Assembly: GCF_003854895.1 (NCBI RefSeq)
Contig: NZ_CP033966.1
Location: 992,001 to 1,056,000 of the forward strand
Length of the DNA stretch: 64,000 nt
DNA from: Pigmentiphaga sp. H8
GTDB taxonomy: Bacteria > Pseudomonadota > Gammaproteobacteria > Burkholderiales > Burkholderiaceae_B
Reading direction: 5' to 3'
Shown: one piece after another, positions 16,870 through 24,690 of the stretch
How the letters are laid out: each line of letters opens with the position of its first letter
Numbering within the stretch: the first letter of the stretch is position 1
Notes under the pieces: model-generated
What the model saw: only the letters and a program-made list of their open reading frames with translations
Told to the model about the DNA's origin: nothing
Database searches by the model: none
Position numbers and translations under genes: made by a program

Positions 16870-17841
16870 TCACAGCGGTTCCGCCACGATCAGGAAGCCG
16901 CGCTGCCTCAGGCGTTCCAGCAGGCCGGCGGCTCCCGTCAGGTGAATGGCGCCCACGGCCACGAACATTCCGCCTCGTCTCAGCAGCTCGTCCAGCCTGG
17001 GCAGCCAGCGTTCGTTGCGCGCCTCGATCAGGCAGCGCCGCGCCCTGTCCTCGATGGGGCGGGCGCGCGCGTCCAGCCCCACCATCGCGTCGATCTCGTC
17101 CAGCCACGCCGCCAGGTTGCGGCTGCGGTAGTACTCCAGCACCCGGGCCGACTGCTCGCTGAACAGCCAGGGGGACTGCAGGCGCTGCTTCAACACCAGC
17201 GCCTGCTCGGCCGACGGCACGCAATCGAGTGCCGCCAACTGCTCGTCCAGCGTTTCCAGGTGCTCGGTGCGCAGCTGCATGTCCGCCGCCCAGCGCTCCA
17301 GCCGCCGGTCCAGCGTCTGCTCGCCCGCTACCTCGCCGCGCGCCTCCAGCAGCGCCAGCGCGGCCCAGGGTTTCAAGCGATGCAAGAGGGCCGGCGGCAC
17401 CGCCGGCAGCAGCCGCTGCAGCTCGGCGTACGCCTGCTGGCCGATCAGGCCGGGCAGGCCGGCCTGATCGGCCAGCAGGCGGTAGCGTTCCTTCGAGGCG
17501 TCCCAGTGGGCGTCATTGGCCACCTCGTTGACCAGGATCCGGGTATGGCTCATCGCCTCCCGCATCACCCCGGTATCCAGCGCCAGTTCACCGGGATCGC
17601 CGAAATGGATGGTGCCGAAGATGAAATTGACCGATTCGGCCGCCGCGCCGTCCGGCGCGGCCGGTGTCGCTCCGGGCGCCTGCACCCGGAAGAGCACGCT
17701 GCGCCACTGGCGCCAGGCCTCCACCGGCGGTTCGTCCTCGCGCGGCGTCGCGCCCGGCGGCGCCGACGCGAACGCCGGCACCCCCGCGGCGCAGGCCAGC
17801 GCCAGCAACAACGACCGCAGCGCCGACCATAGACCTGGCAT
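16870..17841 (-). CDS. TraB/GumN family protein, exported
   Basis: 323 residues from the ATG at 17841, which gives a good signal peptide (MPGLWSALRSLLLALACAAG, cleavage after ...FASA). The two conserved family blocks are present: FIFGTIHFGDP near residue 65 and GGMFVAVGAIHLTGAAGLLE near the C-terminus. The TraB/GumN/Tiki family includes putative metalloproteases that use these GxxH-type motifs; the substrate here is unknown. It is on the tssK strand, 31 bp upstream of tssK, and heads the tssK-L-M-A transcript, so a T6SS-related periplasmic role is possible. A TGCAGTC element lies 22 nt before its start. Confidence 0.8.
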   Translation of the reverse strand: MPGLWSALRSLLLALACAAGVPAFASAPPGATPREDEPPVEAWRQWRSVLFRVQAPGATPAAPDGAAAESVNFIFGTIHFGDPGELALDTGVMREAMSHTRILVNEVANDAHWDASKERYRLLADQAGLPGLIGQQAYAELQRLLPAVPPALLHRLKPWAALALLEARGEVAGEQTLDRRLERWAADMQLRTEHLETLDEQLAALDCVPSAEQALVLKQRLQSPWLFSEQSARVLEYYRSRNLAAWLDEIDAMVGLDARARPIEDRARRCLIEARNERWLPRLDELLRRGGMFVAVGAIHLTGAAGLLERLRQRGFLIVAEPL

Positions 17842-17973
17842 GGACCGGCACGGGGGGCGGGAGTGCAGTCCCATGGTCCGCGTCCTCGTAGAAAGTGAAG
17901 GCGATTCTTTCAGACGGGATATGTCCGGGCCATATTCCGAGCGGCCTATATCGTTGGTGCAAGCCGCCAGTCC

Positions 17974-18002
17974 TTGCCTAGCGCGGACGGGCCGACTATC
18001 TT
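17974..18002 (+). promoter_or_regulatory. Sigma70-type promoter for the response regulator gene
   Basis: -35 TTGCCT (17974-17979), 17-nt spacer, -10 TATCTT (17997-18002), 27 nt before the ATG at 18030. A purine-rich GGGGGGAA precedes the start codon. Predicted from sequence only. Confidence 0.5.
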
Positions 18003-18029
18003 TACGGTGTCAGGGGATATGGGGGGAAT

Positions 18030-18695
18030 ATGAAGATCCTGATTGCTGATGACCACAGGCTGGTCATCGAGGCCGTCAAGGTAAAGCTGGCCGAACTGGG
18101 GCCCGATGTCGAGTTCAGGATGGCGCTCAAGGTCGAGGACCTGCGGCACGAGGCCACCGACGACCTCGACCTGGCCCTGATCGACCTCACGATGCCCGGC
18201 GCCGAGGGCTACAGCCACATCGCCGAACTGCGCGAGCGCCTGCCCGCGCTGCCCATCATCGTGCTGTCCGGCGTCGAGGACCCCGACGTCATGCGCGCCG
18301 CCATCGACCTGGGCGCCCTGGGTTTCATCCCCAAGGCCTATTCGCCCGACGTCATGCTGTCGGCGGTACGGCTGGTGCTGGCCGGCGGCGTGTTCGTGCC
18401 GCAGATGATGCTGTCCGGCATGTCCCACCAGCCGGCCGGCGTGCCCCTGGCCGCCGCGGACGCCGCCGGCGGCGCCCGCTCCACCTCGCTGGACCAGTTG
18501 CGGGGCCTGCTGACCGAGCGGCAGATCGACGTGCTGCGCCTGCTGTCACAGGGCAAGCCCAACAAGCTCATCGCCCGCGACCTCGGCATCAGCGAAGGCA
18601 CGGTCAAGATCCACCTGGCCGCCATCTTCCGCGCGCTGGACGTGCGCAACCGCACCGAGGCGGTGGTCGCGGCACGCGGGCTGGCGGGGCTATAG
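18030..18695 (+). CDS. LuxR/NarL-family two-component response regulator
   Basis: 221 residues. Receiver domain about 1-118 with the acid pocket ADDH (7-8), phospho-acceptor Asp52 in ALIDLTMPGAEG, and the switch residues IIVLSGV and FIPKAY. A linker leads to a C-terminal LuxR helix-turn-helix at about 158-215: LTERQIDVLRLLSQGKPNKL, IARDLGISEGTVKIHLAAIF. It should bind DNA after phosphorylation, possibly by the hybrid kinase encoded at 3509. It is divergent from the TraB/GumN-tssK operon, a usual place for a regulator of that operon (inference). Its stop codon is 3 bp from the convergent hipA stop. Confidence 0.9.
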   Translation: MKILIADDHRLVIEAVKVKLAELGPDVEFRMALKVEDLRHEATDDLDLALIDLTMPGAEGYSHIAELRERLPALPIIVLSGVEDPDVMRAAIDLGALGFIPKAYSPDVMLSAVRLVLAGGVFVPQMMLSGMSHQPAGVPLAAADAAGGARSTSLDQLRGLLTERQIDVLRLLSQGKPNKLIARDLGISEGTVKIHLAAIFRALDVRNRTEAVVAARGLAGL

Positions 18696-18698
18696 CGT

Positions 18699-20009
18699 TC
18701 AGGCCAGGCGCTCAGCCATTTCCTTGATCACGTTGTAAACGATGGCGCGCAGGCAGCGAGCCTCGCCGGCGATTGTTGTTTGAAGCGCCGGTTGAGCGCG
18801 TGTTCGATCGTTCGCATCGGCCAGGAATGCCTCATACAGCAAGGCGGCCGAATTCACCACGCTACGCTGTTGAACATCCAGCAGTCTTGTCGACGTGTTT
18901 CGGTGAATGCCCAGCGCCGTGCCTGCCTCGATCATCAATGGCCGGTCGATTTCCGCGAATCTTCGAGCATTCAGCAGCGGCCAGGCCAACGGCGTCGCAT
19001 CGGGCCAGTCTCGCCCGTCGAAGGCTGGCGTGTCGTAGACCGAGGTACTGACGAGGTCATAGCGCGGAGCCAACTGTACGCCGGAGGCCGACACGAAGAA
19101 GCTCAGGTTCTTCAGGTGTGCGTCGCCGTTCCCGATCAACATGTTGAAGACCAGCCATGAATAGAGCCGCGTACGCGTGATGGCGGAGCTTCGGCACGCA
19201 TCGGCCAAGCGCGCGAGATTCTCGAGACTGCCCTGCGCGTACTTGAACGTACGATCCAGGCCCAGAAGCTGGCAAGCATCGATGACGTGGCGTCGTTCCC
19301 AGGCTTCGTTGATCGCCACGCGGTCGAACCGATCGATGATATAGACCGGTTCGGGGACGTAGCGCCGCCGTACAGTCGGTACGTCCAATCCCATCCTGGA
19401 TGCCAATTGCATGACGAACCATTCATTGGCGACGGAGTGTGGGTAGGCCGGATCCACGTGTTCGGGTTTCAGGATCTGGAGCGAAGGTAGTGAACCCGAT
19501 GGCTCATAGAGTTCGTCGTTGTGCAGTACGACGGCAAGCTTGTGCTGCGCTCCGGCCAGGGACATCCGTTTGCTCGACCCATGGGTCAGTGCGACGCGAG
19601 GCAACTGACGGATCCGGCGTGACAGCTCGCTGTCGGGCAGCGGCTTCAGCCCCTCGGGAATACCGGTGTCCGGTGCGACACCAGCTTCCAGCGTGACAGA
19701 GCCCGCGGATTCCGCACCGTAATAGCCTAGCAACCCGAACGCATCCGCTGCATCGATGTGTGCGTCGGCGGCCAACAAGACGCGCTGGCCTTCTTCCGGC
19801 AATAGATTGTCGAAATACCATTGCACCGGACGCTTGCTCGCGCCGTCGATCAACGGTGCACGCTGCAATGGAAGGTGGGGGCTCAATGGATAGCCGTTGC
19901 TGTCGGCGTACCAGGCCGCATCGTACTGGAAGGCCCACAGGCCATCCTGTTCCCAAAGTTCACCGATACGGCGACCGTTGATGCTGGCAATGAGCGTGCG
20001 TCTGCTCAT
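18699..20009 (-). CDS. hipA: HipA serine/threonine kinase toxin
   Basis: 436 residues, full length for HipA. N-terminal couple_hipA domain (LPLQRAPLIDGASKRPVQW, DNLLPEEGQRVLLAA). The kinase domain has the P-loop region THGSSKRMSLAGAQHKLAVV (142-161), the nucleotide-binding Lys in LQILKPEH, the catalytic loop GNGDAHLKN with Asp near 296, and the metal-binding YDL near 317. HipA of E. coli phosphorylates glutamyl-tRNA synthetase and causes growth arrest; the target here is inferred. hipB precedes it with a 4-bp overlap. All key residues are present, so an active toxin is expected. Confidence 0.92.
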   Translation of the reverse strand: MSRRTLIASINGRRIGELWEQDGLWAFQYDAAWYADSNGYPLSPHLPLQRAPLIDGASKRPVQWYFDNLLPEEGQRVLLAADAHIDAADAFGLLGYYGAESAGSVTLEAGVAPDTGIPEGLKPLPDSELSRRIRQLPRVALTHGSSKRMSLAGAQHKLAVVLHNDELYEPSGSLPSLQILKPEHVDPAYPHSVANEWFVMQLASRMGLDVPTVRRRYVPEPVYIIDRFDRVAINEAWERRHVIDACQLLGLDRTFKYAQGSLENLARLADACRSSAITRTRLYSWLVFNMLIGNGDAHLKNLSFFVSASGVQLAPRYDLVSTSVYDTPAFDGRDWPDATPLAWPLLNARRFAEIDRPLMIEAGTALGIHRNTSTRLLDVQQRSVVNSAALLYEAFLADANDRTRAQPALQTTIAGEARCLRAIVYNVIKEMAERLA

Positions 20010-20275
20010 GGTTTTTGGGCATCACTTCCGAACGAAGCAGGAAGACGACCTGCGGCATCTTCCGGTAGATCGAGGATGATTCGGATCCCCAGTCCGTCGA
20101 GGACCTGGAAGAGCTTTCCCCACTGCGCGGTTTCGCCGCCGCGCTCGATCTTGCTCAGAAAATTCTCGCTTACACCCACACTTCCAGCGGCATCGTCCTG
20201 GCGGATGCCCTGAGCTTTGCGGACGGCACGTACTATCGGGCCAAGGCTGGTTGCGTCGGCGAGCGTAATTTTCAT
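20006..20275 (-). CDS. hipB: HipB antitoxin, XRE-family HTH repressor
   Basis: 89 residues from the ATG at 20275 (an upstream ATG-less extension to 20317 has no homology and would cover operator 1). The helix-turn-helix is IVRAVRKAQGIRQDDAAGSV followed by GVSENFLSKIERGGETAQWG. HipB binds HipA and represses the operon; dimers bind inverted repeats upstream. Three such repeats are visible here. The first begins 3 bp from the hipB start codon. hipB and hipA overlap by 4 bp. Confidence 0.9.
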   Translation of the reverse strand: MKITLADATSLGPIVRAVRKAQGIRQDDAAGSVGVSENFLSKIERGGETAQWGKLFQVLDGLGIRIILDLPEDAAGRLPASFGSDAQKP

Positions 20276-20277
20276 GA

Positions 20278-20299
20278 AATCCTCACGGTCAAAAGGATT
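20278..20299 (-). promoter_or_regulatory. hipBA operator 1
   Basis: AATCCT-N10-AGGATT, a perfect 6+6 inverted repeat 3 bp upstream of the hipB ATG. Its position inside the leader, including the ribosome-binding site, would block both transcription and translation start. Confidence 0.75.
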
Positions 20300-20328
20300 C
20301 GTGATCAGTATGCCCAATTTGACAACAA

Positions 20329-20350
20329 AATCCTCATGAACTTAAGGATT
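20329..20350 (-). promoter_or_regulatory. hipBA operator 2
   Basis: AATCCT-N10-AGGATT, identical arms, 51 bp centre to centre from operator 1 (about five helical turns). The hipBA promoter probably lies between operators 1 and 2, but no clear -35/-10 pair with 17-nt spacing was found. Confidence 0.75.
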
Positions 20351-20378
20351 TTCTATGATGAACTCGGAATTACGGAAG

Positions 20379-20400
20379 AATCCTTAGGAACGTGAGGATT
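20379..20400 (-). promoter_or_regulatory. hipBA operator 3
   Basis: AATCCT-N10-AGGATT, identical arms, 50 bp from operator 2, ending 2 bp before the nitroreductase stop codon. Regular spacing of three sites on one DNA face fits cooperative HipB binding or DNA wrapping. Confidence 0.72.
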
Positions 20401-20402
20401 TT

Positions 20403-21092
20403 CTACTCCTCCATCCACCTGACAACGTCGTCCACCGCCGCCCGAGACGTGCGGAAGCCGTTGGCGGGGTGGCCCGGATCCGCGAAGCCGAACGAAATCC
20501 CGCAGACCACCTTGCGGCCCGGCGCGATGCCGAAATGATCGCGGATGAAGGACGAATATTCCGCCAGCGCGGCCTGCGCGATCGTCGCCACGCCCAGGCT
20601 GCGCGCCGCCAGCATGAAATTGCCCACGTAGGCGCCGCAATCCACGGCCCCGTACACGTCCAGCGCCTCGGGCGTGGTAATGATGGCCACGTGCGGCGCG
20701 CCGAAGAACCGGAAATTCTCCGCGCCCTGGCGGGCCGAGGCCTCGCGGTCGCCGCGCTGCACGCCCACGCTGTCGTACAACTGGAAGCCGCACTCCCGTC
20801 GCCGTTCCCGGTAGACGCCGGGGTACTCGCGCGGGAAGGGGAAATCGGAATGCGCCTGCGGCCGCGACATCACGTGGTCGAACAGGGCCCGCCGGAACCG
20901 CTCAGTGCCCGCGCCCGCCGTCACGATCACTTCCCAGGGCTGCGTGTTGCACCAGGAGGCCGTGCGCTGCGTCAGCGCCAGGATGCGCTGGATGGTGTCG
21001 CGGGGCAGTTGCTCGGGCAGGAAGCCGCGGCAGCTCCAGCGGTCGTTCAGCAGGCGGGTGAGCGAAGCGTAGTCGTCGGCGTGGTCAGTCAT
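20403..21092 (-). CDS. Nitroreductase-family flavoprotein
   Basis: 229 residues from the ATG at 21092. The FMN-binding nitroreductase fold is shown by NDRWSCRGFLPEQLPRDTIQ near the N-terminus, WCNTQPWEVIV (phosphate-binding SxxNxQPW type), the central GAYVGNFMLAARSLGVATI, and the C-terminal GRKVVCGISFGFADPGHPAN. These enzymes reduce nitro compounds, quinones or other substrates using NAD(P)H; the substrate is not identifiable. It is oriented towards hipBA, and its last bases nearly touch HipB operator 3. Codon use is typical of the high-GC host. Confidence 0.85.
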   Translation of the reverse strand: MTDHADDYASLTRLLNDRWSCRGFLPEQLPRDTIQRILALTQRTASWCNTQPWEVIVTAGAGTERFRRALFDHVMSRPQAHSDFPFPREYPGVYRERRRECGFQLYDSVGVQRGDREASARQGAENFRFFGAPHVAIITTPEALDVYGAVDCGAYVGNFMLAARSLGVATIAQAALAEYSSFIRDHFGIAPGRKVVCGISFGFADPGHPANGFRTSRAAVDDVVRWMEE

Positions 21093-21213
21093 GAGAGCGT
21101 GTCTATCTTGGGGGGAGCGGCGCGAACGGAGGGACAAAACCGTCCTGGTTCCGGATGCTGGAGCCTAAGGCGATCGATAGAGTAGCGCTTCCTGACCTTG
21201 GATTGTTTTCGTC

Positions 21214-22188
21214 ATGTCTCGTCACGATAGCGCGTACCGTAGCCTGTTTTCTCATTCGGCAATGATGGCCGAGTTGCTGCAGGGAGTTGTGCGCCAGGAG
21301 TGGATAGCACAAGTCGATTTCTCCACCCTCGAGCGAGTCAATGGTGAACATGTCGCACGCGGCGGCAAGCGTCGTGTCAGTGATATGGTCTGGCGTGTAC
21401 GCGGGGCAGGCGATTGGGTTTACGTATATCTGCTGTTGGAGTTCCAATCCCGCAGCGACCCCGCCATGGCGCTACGCATGCTTACTTATCTGGGGTTGTT
21501 GTATGAAGAGATCCGGCGCCAGCAAAGGCCGCTGCTCAGCGGCCGCTTGCCGCCAGTGCTGCCCATCGTGTTGTACAACGGTCTGGCGCGCTGGAATGCG
21601 GTGCAGCAAGTATCGGAACTGATTGCGCCCGCTGTCGGGCTGGAAACCTACATTCCCGCGTTACGTTACCTGTTGTTGGATGAGGGGGCGCTGCTTGAGG
21701 GAGGCAGTCTCCCCGCCGGCAACTTGGCAACGCTATTGTTCCAGCTGGAGCACGCCGCTGACGAAGAGACGATGCGCCAGGCGGTGCAGGCTTTGATCAT
21801 GCGGCTGCAAGGGACGGGGTTGGATGAGTTGGAACGTGCGTTTACCGCGTGGCTGGTGGAGATCCTTCTGCCGGAGCGGGCGCCGGGTGTTAGCATTCCT
21901 AGAGTAGGCAACCTGCAGGAGTTCAACGCCGTGATGACCGCAGAGAAAATCGATTGGAGCCTGCGCTGGAAGCAAGTGGGCCGGGAAGAAGGGCTTCAGG
22001 AGGGGCATGATCGTGGCCTGCACCAAGGCAAGGCACAGTTGTTGCAGCAATTGCTTATCCGGCGCTTCGGTCCGCTACCAGATGTCGTACGCCGGCGCCT
22101 TGCGGAAGCATCCGATGGCGAGCTGGAAACCTGGGCGTTGAACGTGCTGGATGCCCCCAGCCTTGAGGCCGTGTTCAGGCAATCATGA
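21214..22188 (+). CDS. Rpn-family recombination-promoting nuclease / PD-(D/E)XK putative transposase
   Basis: 324 residues. Begins MSRHDSAYRSLFSHSAMMAE, as in the Rpn/YhgA (Transposase_31) family. The PD-(D/E)XK core is visible: GKRRVSDMVWRVRG (active-site Asp), then VYVYLLLEFQSRSDPAMALR (the ExQ motif) and MLTYLGLLYEEI. A middle helical part and a C-terminal Lys/Glu-rich helix with EGLQEGHDRGLHQGKAQLLQ complete it; such tandem EGxxxG repeats are common in the family. E. coli Rpn proteins are DNA endonucleases that raise RecA-independent recombination. Base composition is slightly lower in GC than the neighbours, consistent with transfer. It converges on rmlB with 31 bp between. Confidence 0.85.
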   Translation: MSRHDSAYRSLFSHSAMMAELLQGVVRQEWIAQVDFSTLERVNGEHVARGGKRRVSDMVWRVRGAGDWVYVYLLLEFQSRSDPAMALRMLTYLGLLYEEIRRQQRPLLSGRLPPVLPIVLYNGLARWNAVQQVSELIAPAVGLETYIPALRYLLLDEGALLEGGSLPAGNLATLLFQLEHAADEETMRQAVQALIMRLQGTGLDELERAFTAWLVEILLPERAPGVSIPRVGNLQEFNAVMTAEKIDWSLRWKQVGREEGLQEGHDRGLHQGKAQLLQQLLIRRFGPLPDVVRRRLAEASDGELETWALNVLDAPSLEAVFRQS

Positions 22189-22219
22189 ACTGACAGCAGA
22201 CTGGGTGTTAGGGACTTCC

Positions 22220-23224
22220 TTACCTCGTCAGATACCAGGCCAGTGTCTTCCGTATCGCGCCGTCGAAGTCCTCGGCGGGCTCCCATCCCAGCTCCTCCCG
22301 CATCTTCCCCGCGTCGATCGCATACCGCCAATCATGCCCCGGCCGGTCCGCCACGAAGCTGATCAGCCGGCGATGCGGCGCGCCCTCGGGATGATGTTCA
22401 TCCATCAGCGCGCACAGCTTCTCGGCCACCTGGATATTGTTCAGCTCGCAGCCGCCGCCGATGTTGTAGGTCTCGCCCGTGAGTCCGTCCCGCAGCACCC
22501 GGTCTATGCCCCGGCAATGATCATCCACGTACAGCCAGTCGCGCGAATTGCCGCCGGTGCCGAACACCGGTATGGGCTCGCCCGCCAGGCAGCAGCGGAT
22601 GATGGTGGGAATGAACTTCTCGTCGTGCTGATAGGGGCCGTAGTTGTTCGAGCAATGCGTCGTCACTACCGGCAGCCCATAAGTGCGGTGATAGGCCCGC
22701 ACCAGGTGGTCCGAGGCCGCCTTGCTGGCGGAGTAGGGCGAGTTCGGCGCGTAGGGCGAAGACTCGGTGAACGGCGCGTCGTCCGGCCCCAGCGAACCGT
22801 AGACCTCGTCCGTGGAAATGTGATGGAAACGCCGCCCCCGCGCGGAACGGCCCTCGGCCAGCCAGGCCTGCCGCGCCGCCTCCAGCAGCACGAAGGTCCC
22901 GTCCACGTTGGTCCGCACGAAATCGCCCGGCCCGCTGATGGACCGGTCCACGTGCGTCTCGGCGGCGAAGTGGACGATGGTATCGACGTCGTGATCGCGC
23001 AGCAGCCGATCGACCAGCGCCGCGTCGCAGATGTCGCCATGGACGAAGACATGGCGGCCGCTGGCATCGAAGCGCGGAAGGATGCCGGGATCCGCCGCGT
23101 AGGTCATCAGGTCGAGATTGACCACCCGCACGCCGGGATCGCCGGCCAGCAGACAGGCCACGAAGTTCGAGCCGATGAAGCCGGCGCCGCCCGTGACCAG
23201 GACATGCCGGGGAACATGATTCAT
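22220..23224 (-). CDS. rmlB: dTDP-glucose 4,6-dehydratase (RmlB)
   Basis: 334 residues from the ATG at 23224, which overlaps the rmlD stop. NAD-binding VTGGAGFIGSNFVACLLAGD at the N-terminus, the TDEVYGSL motif (Thr-Asp-Glu active-site triad members), YSASKA (YxxxK) and SNNYGPYQHDEKFIPTIIRC are all typical of RmlB. It converts dTDP-glucose to dTDP-4-keto-6-deoxyglucose in dTDP-L-rhamnose synthesis. Last gene of rmlC-rmlD-rmlB. rmlA, the thymidylyltransferase gene that usually completes the set, is not in the window. Confidence 0.95.
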   Translation of the reverse strand: MNHVPRHVLVTGGAGFIGSNFVACLLAGDPGVRVVNLDLMTYAADPGILPRFDASGRHVFVHGDICDAALVDRLLRDHDVDTIVHFAAETHVDRSISGPGDFVRTNVDGTFVLLEAARQAWLAEGRSARGRRFHHISTDEVYGSLGPDDAPFTESSPYAPNSPYSASKAASDHLVRAYHRTYGLPVVTTHCSNNYGPYQHDEKFIPTIIRCCLAGEPIPVFGTGGNSRDWLYVDDHCRGIDRVLRDGLTGETYNIGGGCELNNIQVAEKLCALMDEHHPEGAPHRRLISFVADRPGHDWRYAIDAGKMREELGWEPAEDFDGAIRKTLAWYLTR

Positions 23225-24102
23225 GCCGCGTCCTTCCATGCGGACAATACCTCTCGCAATCCTGTGCGCCAGTCGGCCGGTTCCAGTCCCAGGACCTCAC
23301 GGCCCCGCGTGCCGTCCAGCACCGAATGGCGTGGCCGCCGGGCCGGCGTCGCGTAGTCGCCGCTGTCGATGGCCCCGACCTCGGGTGTCGAATCCAGCAG
23401 ACCCAATTCGTGCGCCTCGGCCAGGATGGCCTGGGCGAAGCCGTGCCACGTTGTCGCCGGGCCGCCTGGGTAGTGATAGGTGCCCCACGGCAGCTCTTCG
23501 CCGCCCTGGATGCGCGTGGCCAACTGCAACAAAGCCCCGGCAATGGCGCCCGCGTGCGTGGGCGTGCCCGTCTGGTCGGCCACCACGCGCAGCGGCCGGC
23601 CTTCGCCCGCCAGCCGCAGCATCGTACGGACGAAATTGTCGCCCTGCGCGCCGAACACCCACGATACCCGCAGCGTCAGATGGCGGGTCAGCGACGCGCG
23701 CAACAGCCGTTCCCCCTCCCACTTGCTGCGGCCGTACGCATTCAGCGGCCGGGGCTCGTCATCCTCGACGTAGGGAGCGCCTTTGGCCCCATCGAACACA
23801 TAACAGGTCGACAGATGCAGCAGCGCAGCCCCCCGAGCCGCGCAAGCCCGGGCCAGATGGCCCACCCCTTCCCGGTTCACCGCCAGGGCGAGCGCAGGTT
23901 CACGCTCCGCCTTGTCCACCGCCGTATGGGCGGCTGCGTTGATGACGATCTGGGGGCGATGCCCGGCCATGATGCGGTCGGTCGCGGTGGGATCGGTCAG
24001 GTCCCACTGCCCGTGATCCAGCCCCACGACCCCAAGGGCCGCTCCTCGGGACACCAGTTCGCGCCCCAACTGTCCGCCTGCTCCCGCCACCAGGATGCTC
24101 AT
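23221..24102 (-). CDS. rmlD: dTDP-4-dehydrorhamnose reductase (RmlD)
   Basis: 293 residues from the ATG at 24102, overlapping rmlC by 4 bp. Starts MSILVAGAGGQLGRELVSRG, with VINAAAHTAVDKAEREPALA, LHLSTCYVFDGAKGAPYVED (a Cys stands where Ser/Asp-Tyr is usual), the YGRSKWEGE catalytic YxxxK, and LRVSWVFGAQGDNFVRTML. It performs the last, NAD(P)H-dependent step to dTDP-L-rhamnose. Tight overlaps with both neighbours show an operon. Confidence 0.94.
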   Translation of the reverse strand: MSILVAGAGGQLGRELVSRGAALGVVGLDHGQWDLTDPTATDRIMAGHRPQIVINAAAHTAVDKAEREPALALAVNREGVGHLARACAARGAALLHLSTCYVFDGAKGAPYVEDDEPRPLNAYGRSKWEGERLLRASLTRHLTLRVSWVFGAQGDNFVRTMLRLAGEGRPLRVVADQTGTPTHAGAIAGALLQLATRIQGGEELPWGTYHYPGGPATTWHGFAQAILAEAHELGLLDSTPEVGAIDSGDYATPARRPRHSVLDGTRGREVLGLEPADWRTGLREVLSAWKDAA

Positions 24103-24665
24103 GGCGTGCCTGCATGGACCGGCAAACGGTCGCGCGGCAGCTCCGCCAGCAATGGCTGCGCTTCGTCCTTGGCCGACAGCGCGTAGGGCCCGACGTCGGG
24201 CCATGCAATGTCCAGCGCGGGATCGTTCCAGCGCACGCCGGTTTCGGCGGCTGGGTCGTAATAGGCCGTGCACTTGTAGACGACCTCGGCCTCGTCCGAC
24301 AGCACGCAGAAACCGTGTGCGAAGCCCGGAGGAATCCAGACCTGCCGGTGGGTATCGCCATCGATCTCCGTGCCCACCCAGGCCCCGAAACGCGGCGACC
24401 CCAAGCGCACGTCCACCGCCACGTCGAAAATCCGACCCCGCGCCACCCGCAGCAGCTTGCCCTGCGCGCCCGGCCACTGGAAATGGAGCCCGCGCAGCAC
24501 ACCGCGCCGCGACAGCGATTGATTCTCCTGCACGAACTCCGCCTGGATGCCCGCCTGCTCCAGCCAGCTCGCCCGGAACGTTTCCACGAAATACCCGCGC
24601 GCATCGCGCCGCACCTCGGGTGCGAACACCAGCACTTCCGGCAGGCGGGTCTCCAGCACGTCCAC
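24099..24665 (-). CDS. rmlC: dTDP-4-dehydrorhamnose 3,5-epimerase (RmlC)
   Basis: 188 residues, GTG start. The cupin core has EVRRDARGYFVETFRASWLE, QENQSLSRRGVLRGLHFQWP (catalytic His in GLHFQ), GRIFDVAVDVRLGSPRFGAW and WIPPGFAHGFCVLSDEAEVV with YKCTAYYDP. It epimerises C3 and C5 of dTDP-4-keto-6-deoxyglucose. First gene of the rml set. apaH lies 25 bp upstream on the same strand, so all of lptG-apaH-rmlC-D-B could be one transcript. Confidence 0.95.
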   Translation of the reverse strand: MDVLETRLPEVLVFAPEVRRDARGYFVETFRASWLEQAGIQAEFVQENQSLSRRGVLRGLHFQWPGAQGKLLRVARGRIFDVAVDVRLGSPRFGAWVGTEIDGDTHRQVWIPPGFAHGFCVLSDEAEVVYKCTAYYDPAAETGVRWNDPALDIAWPDVGPYALSAKDEAQPLLAELPRDRLPVHAGTP

Positions 24666-24690
24666 GATTACCCCTTTTGCCGGCGGGCGA

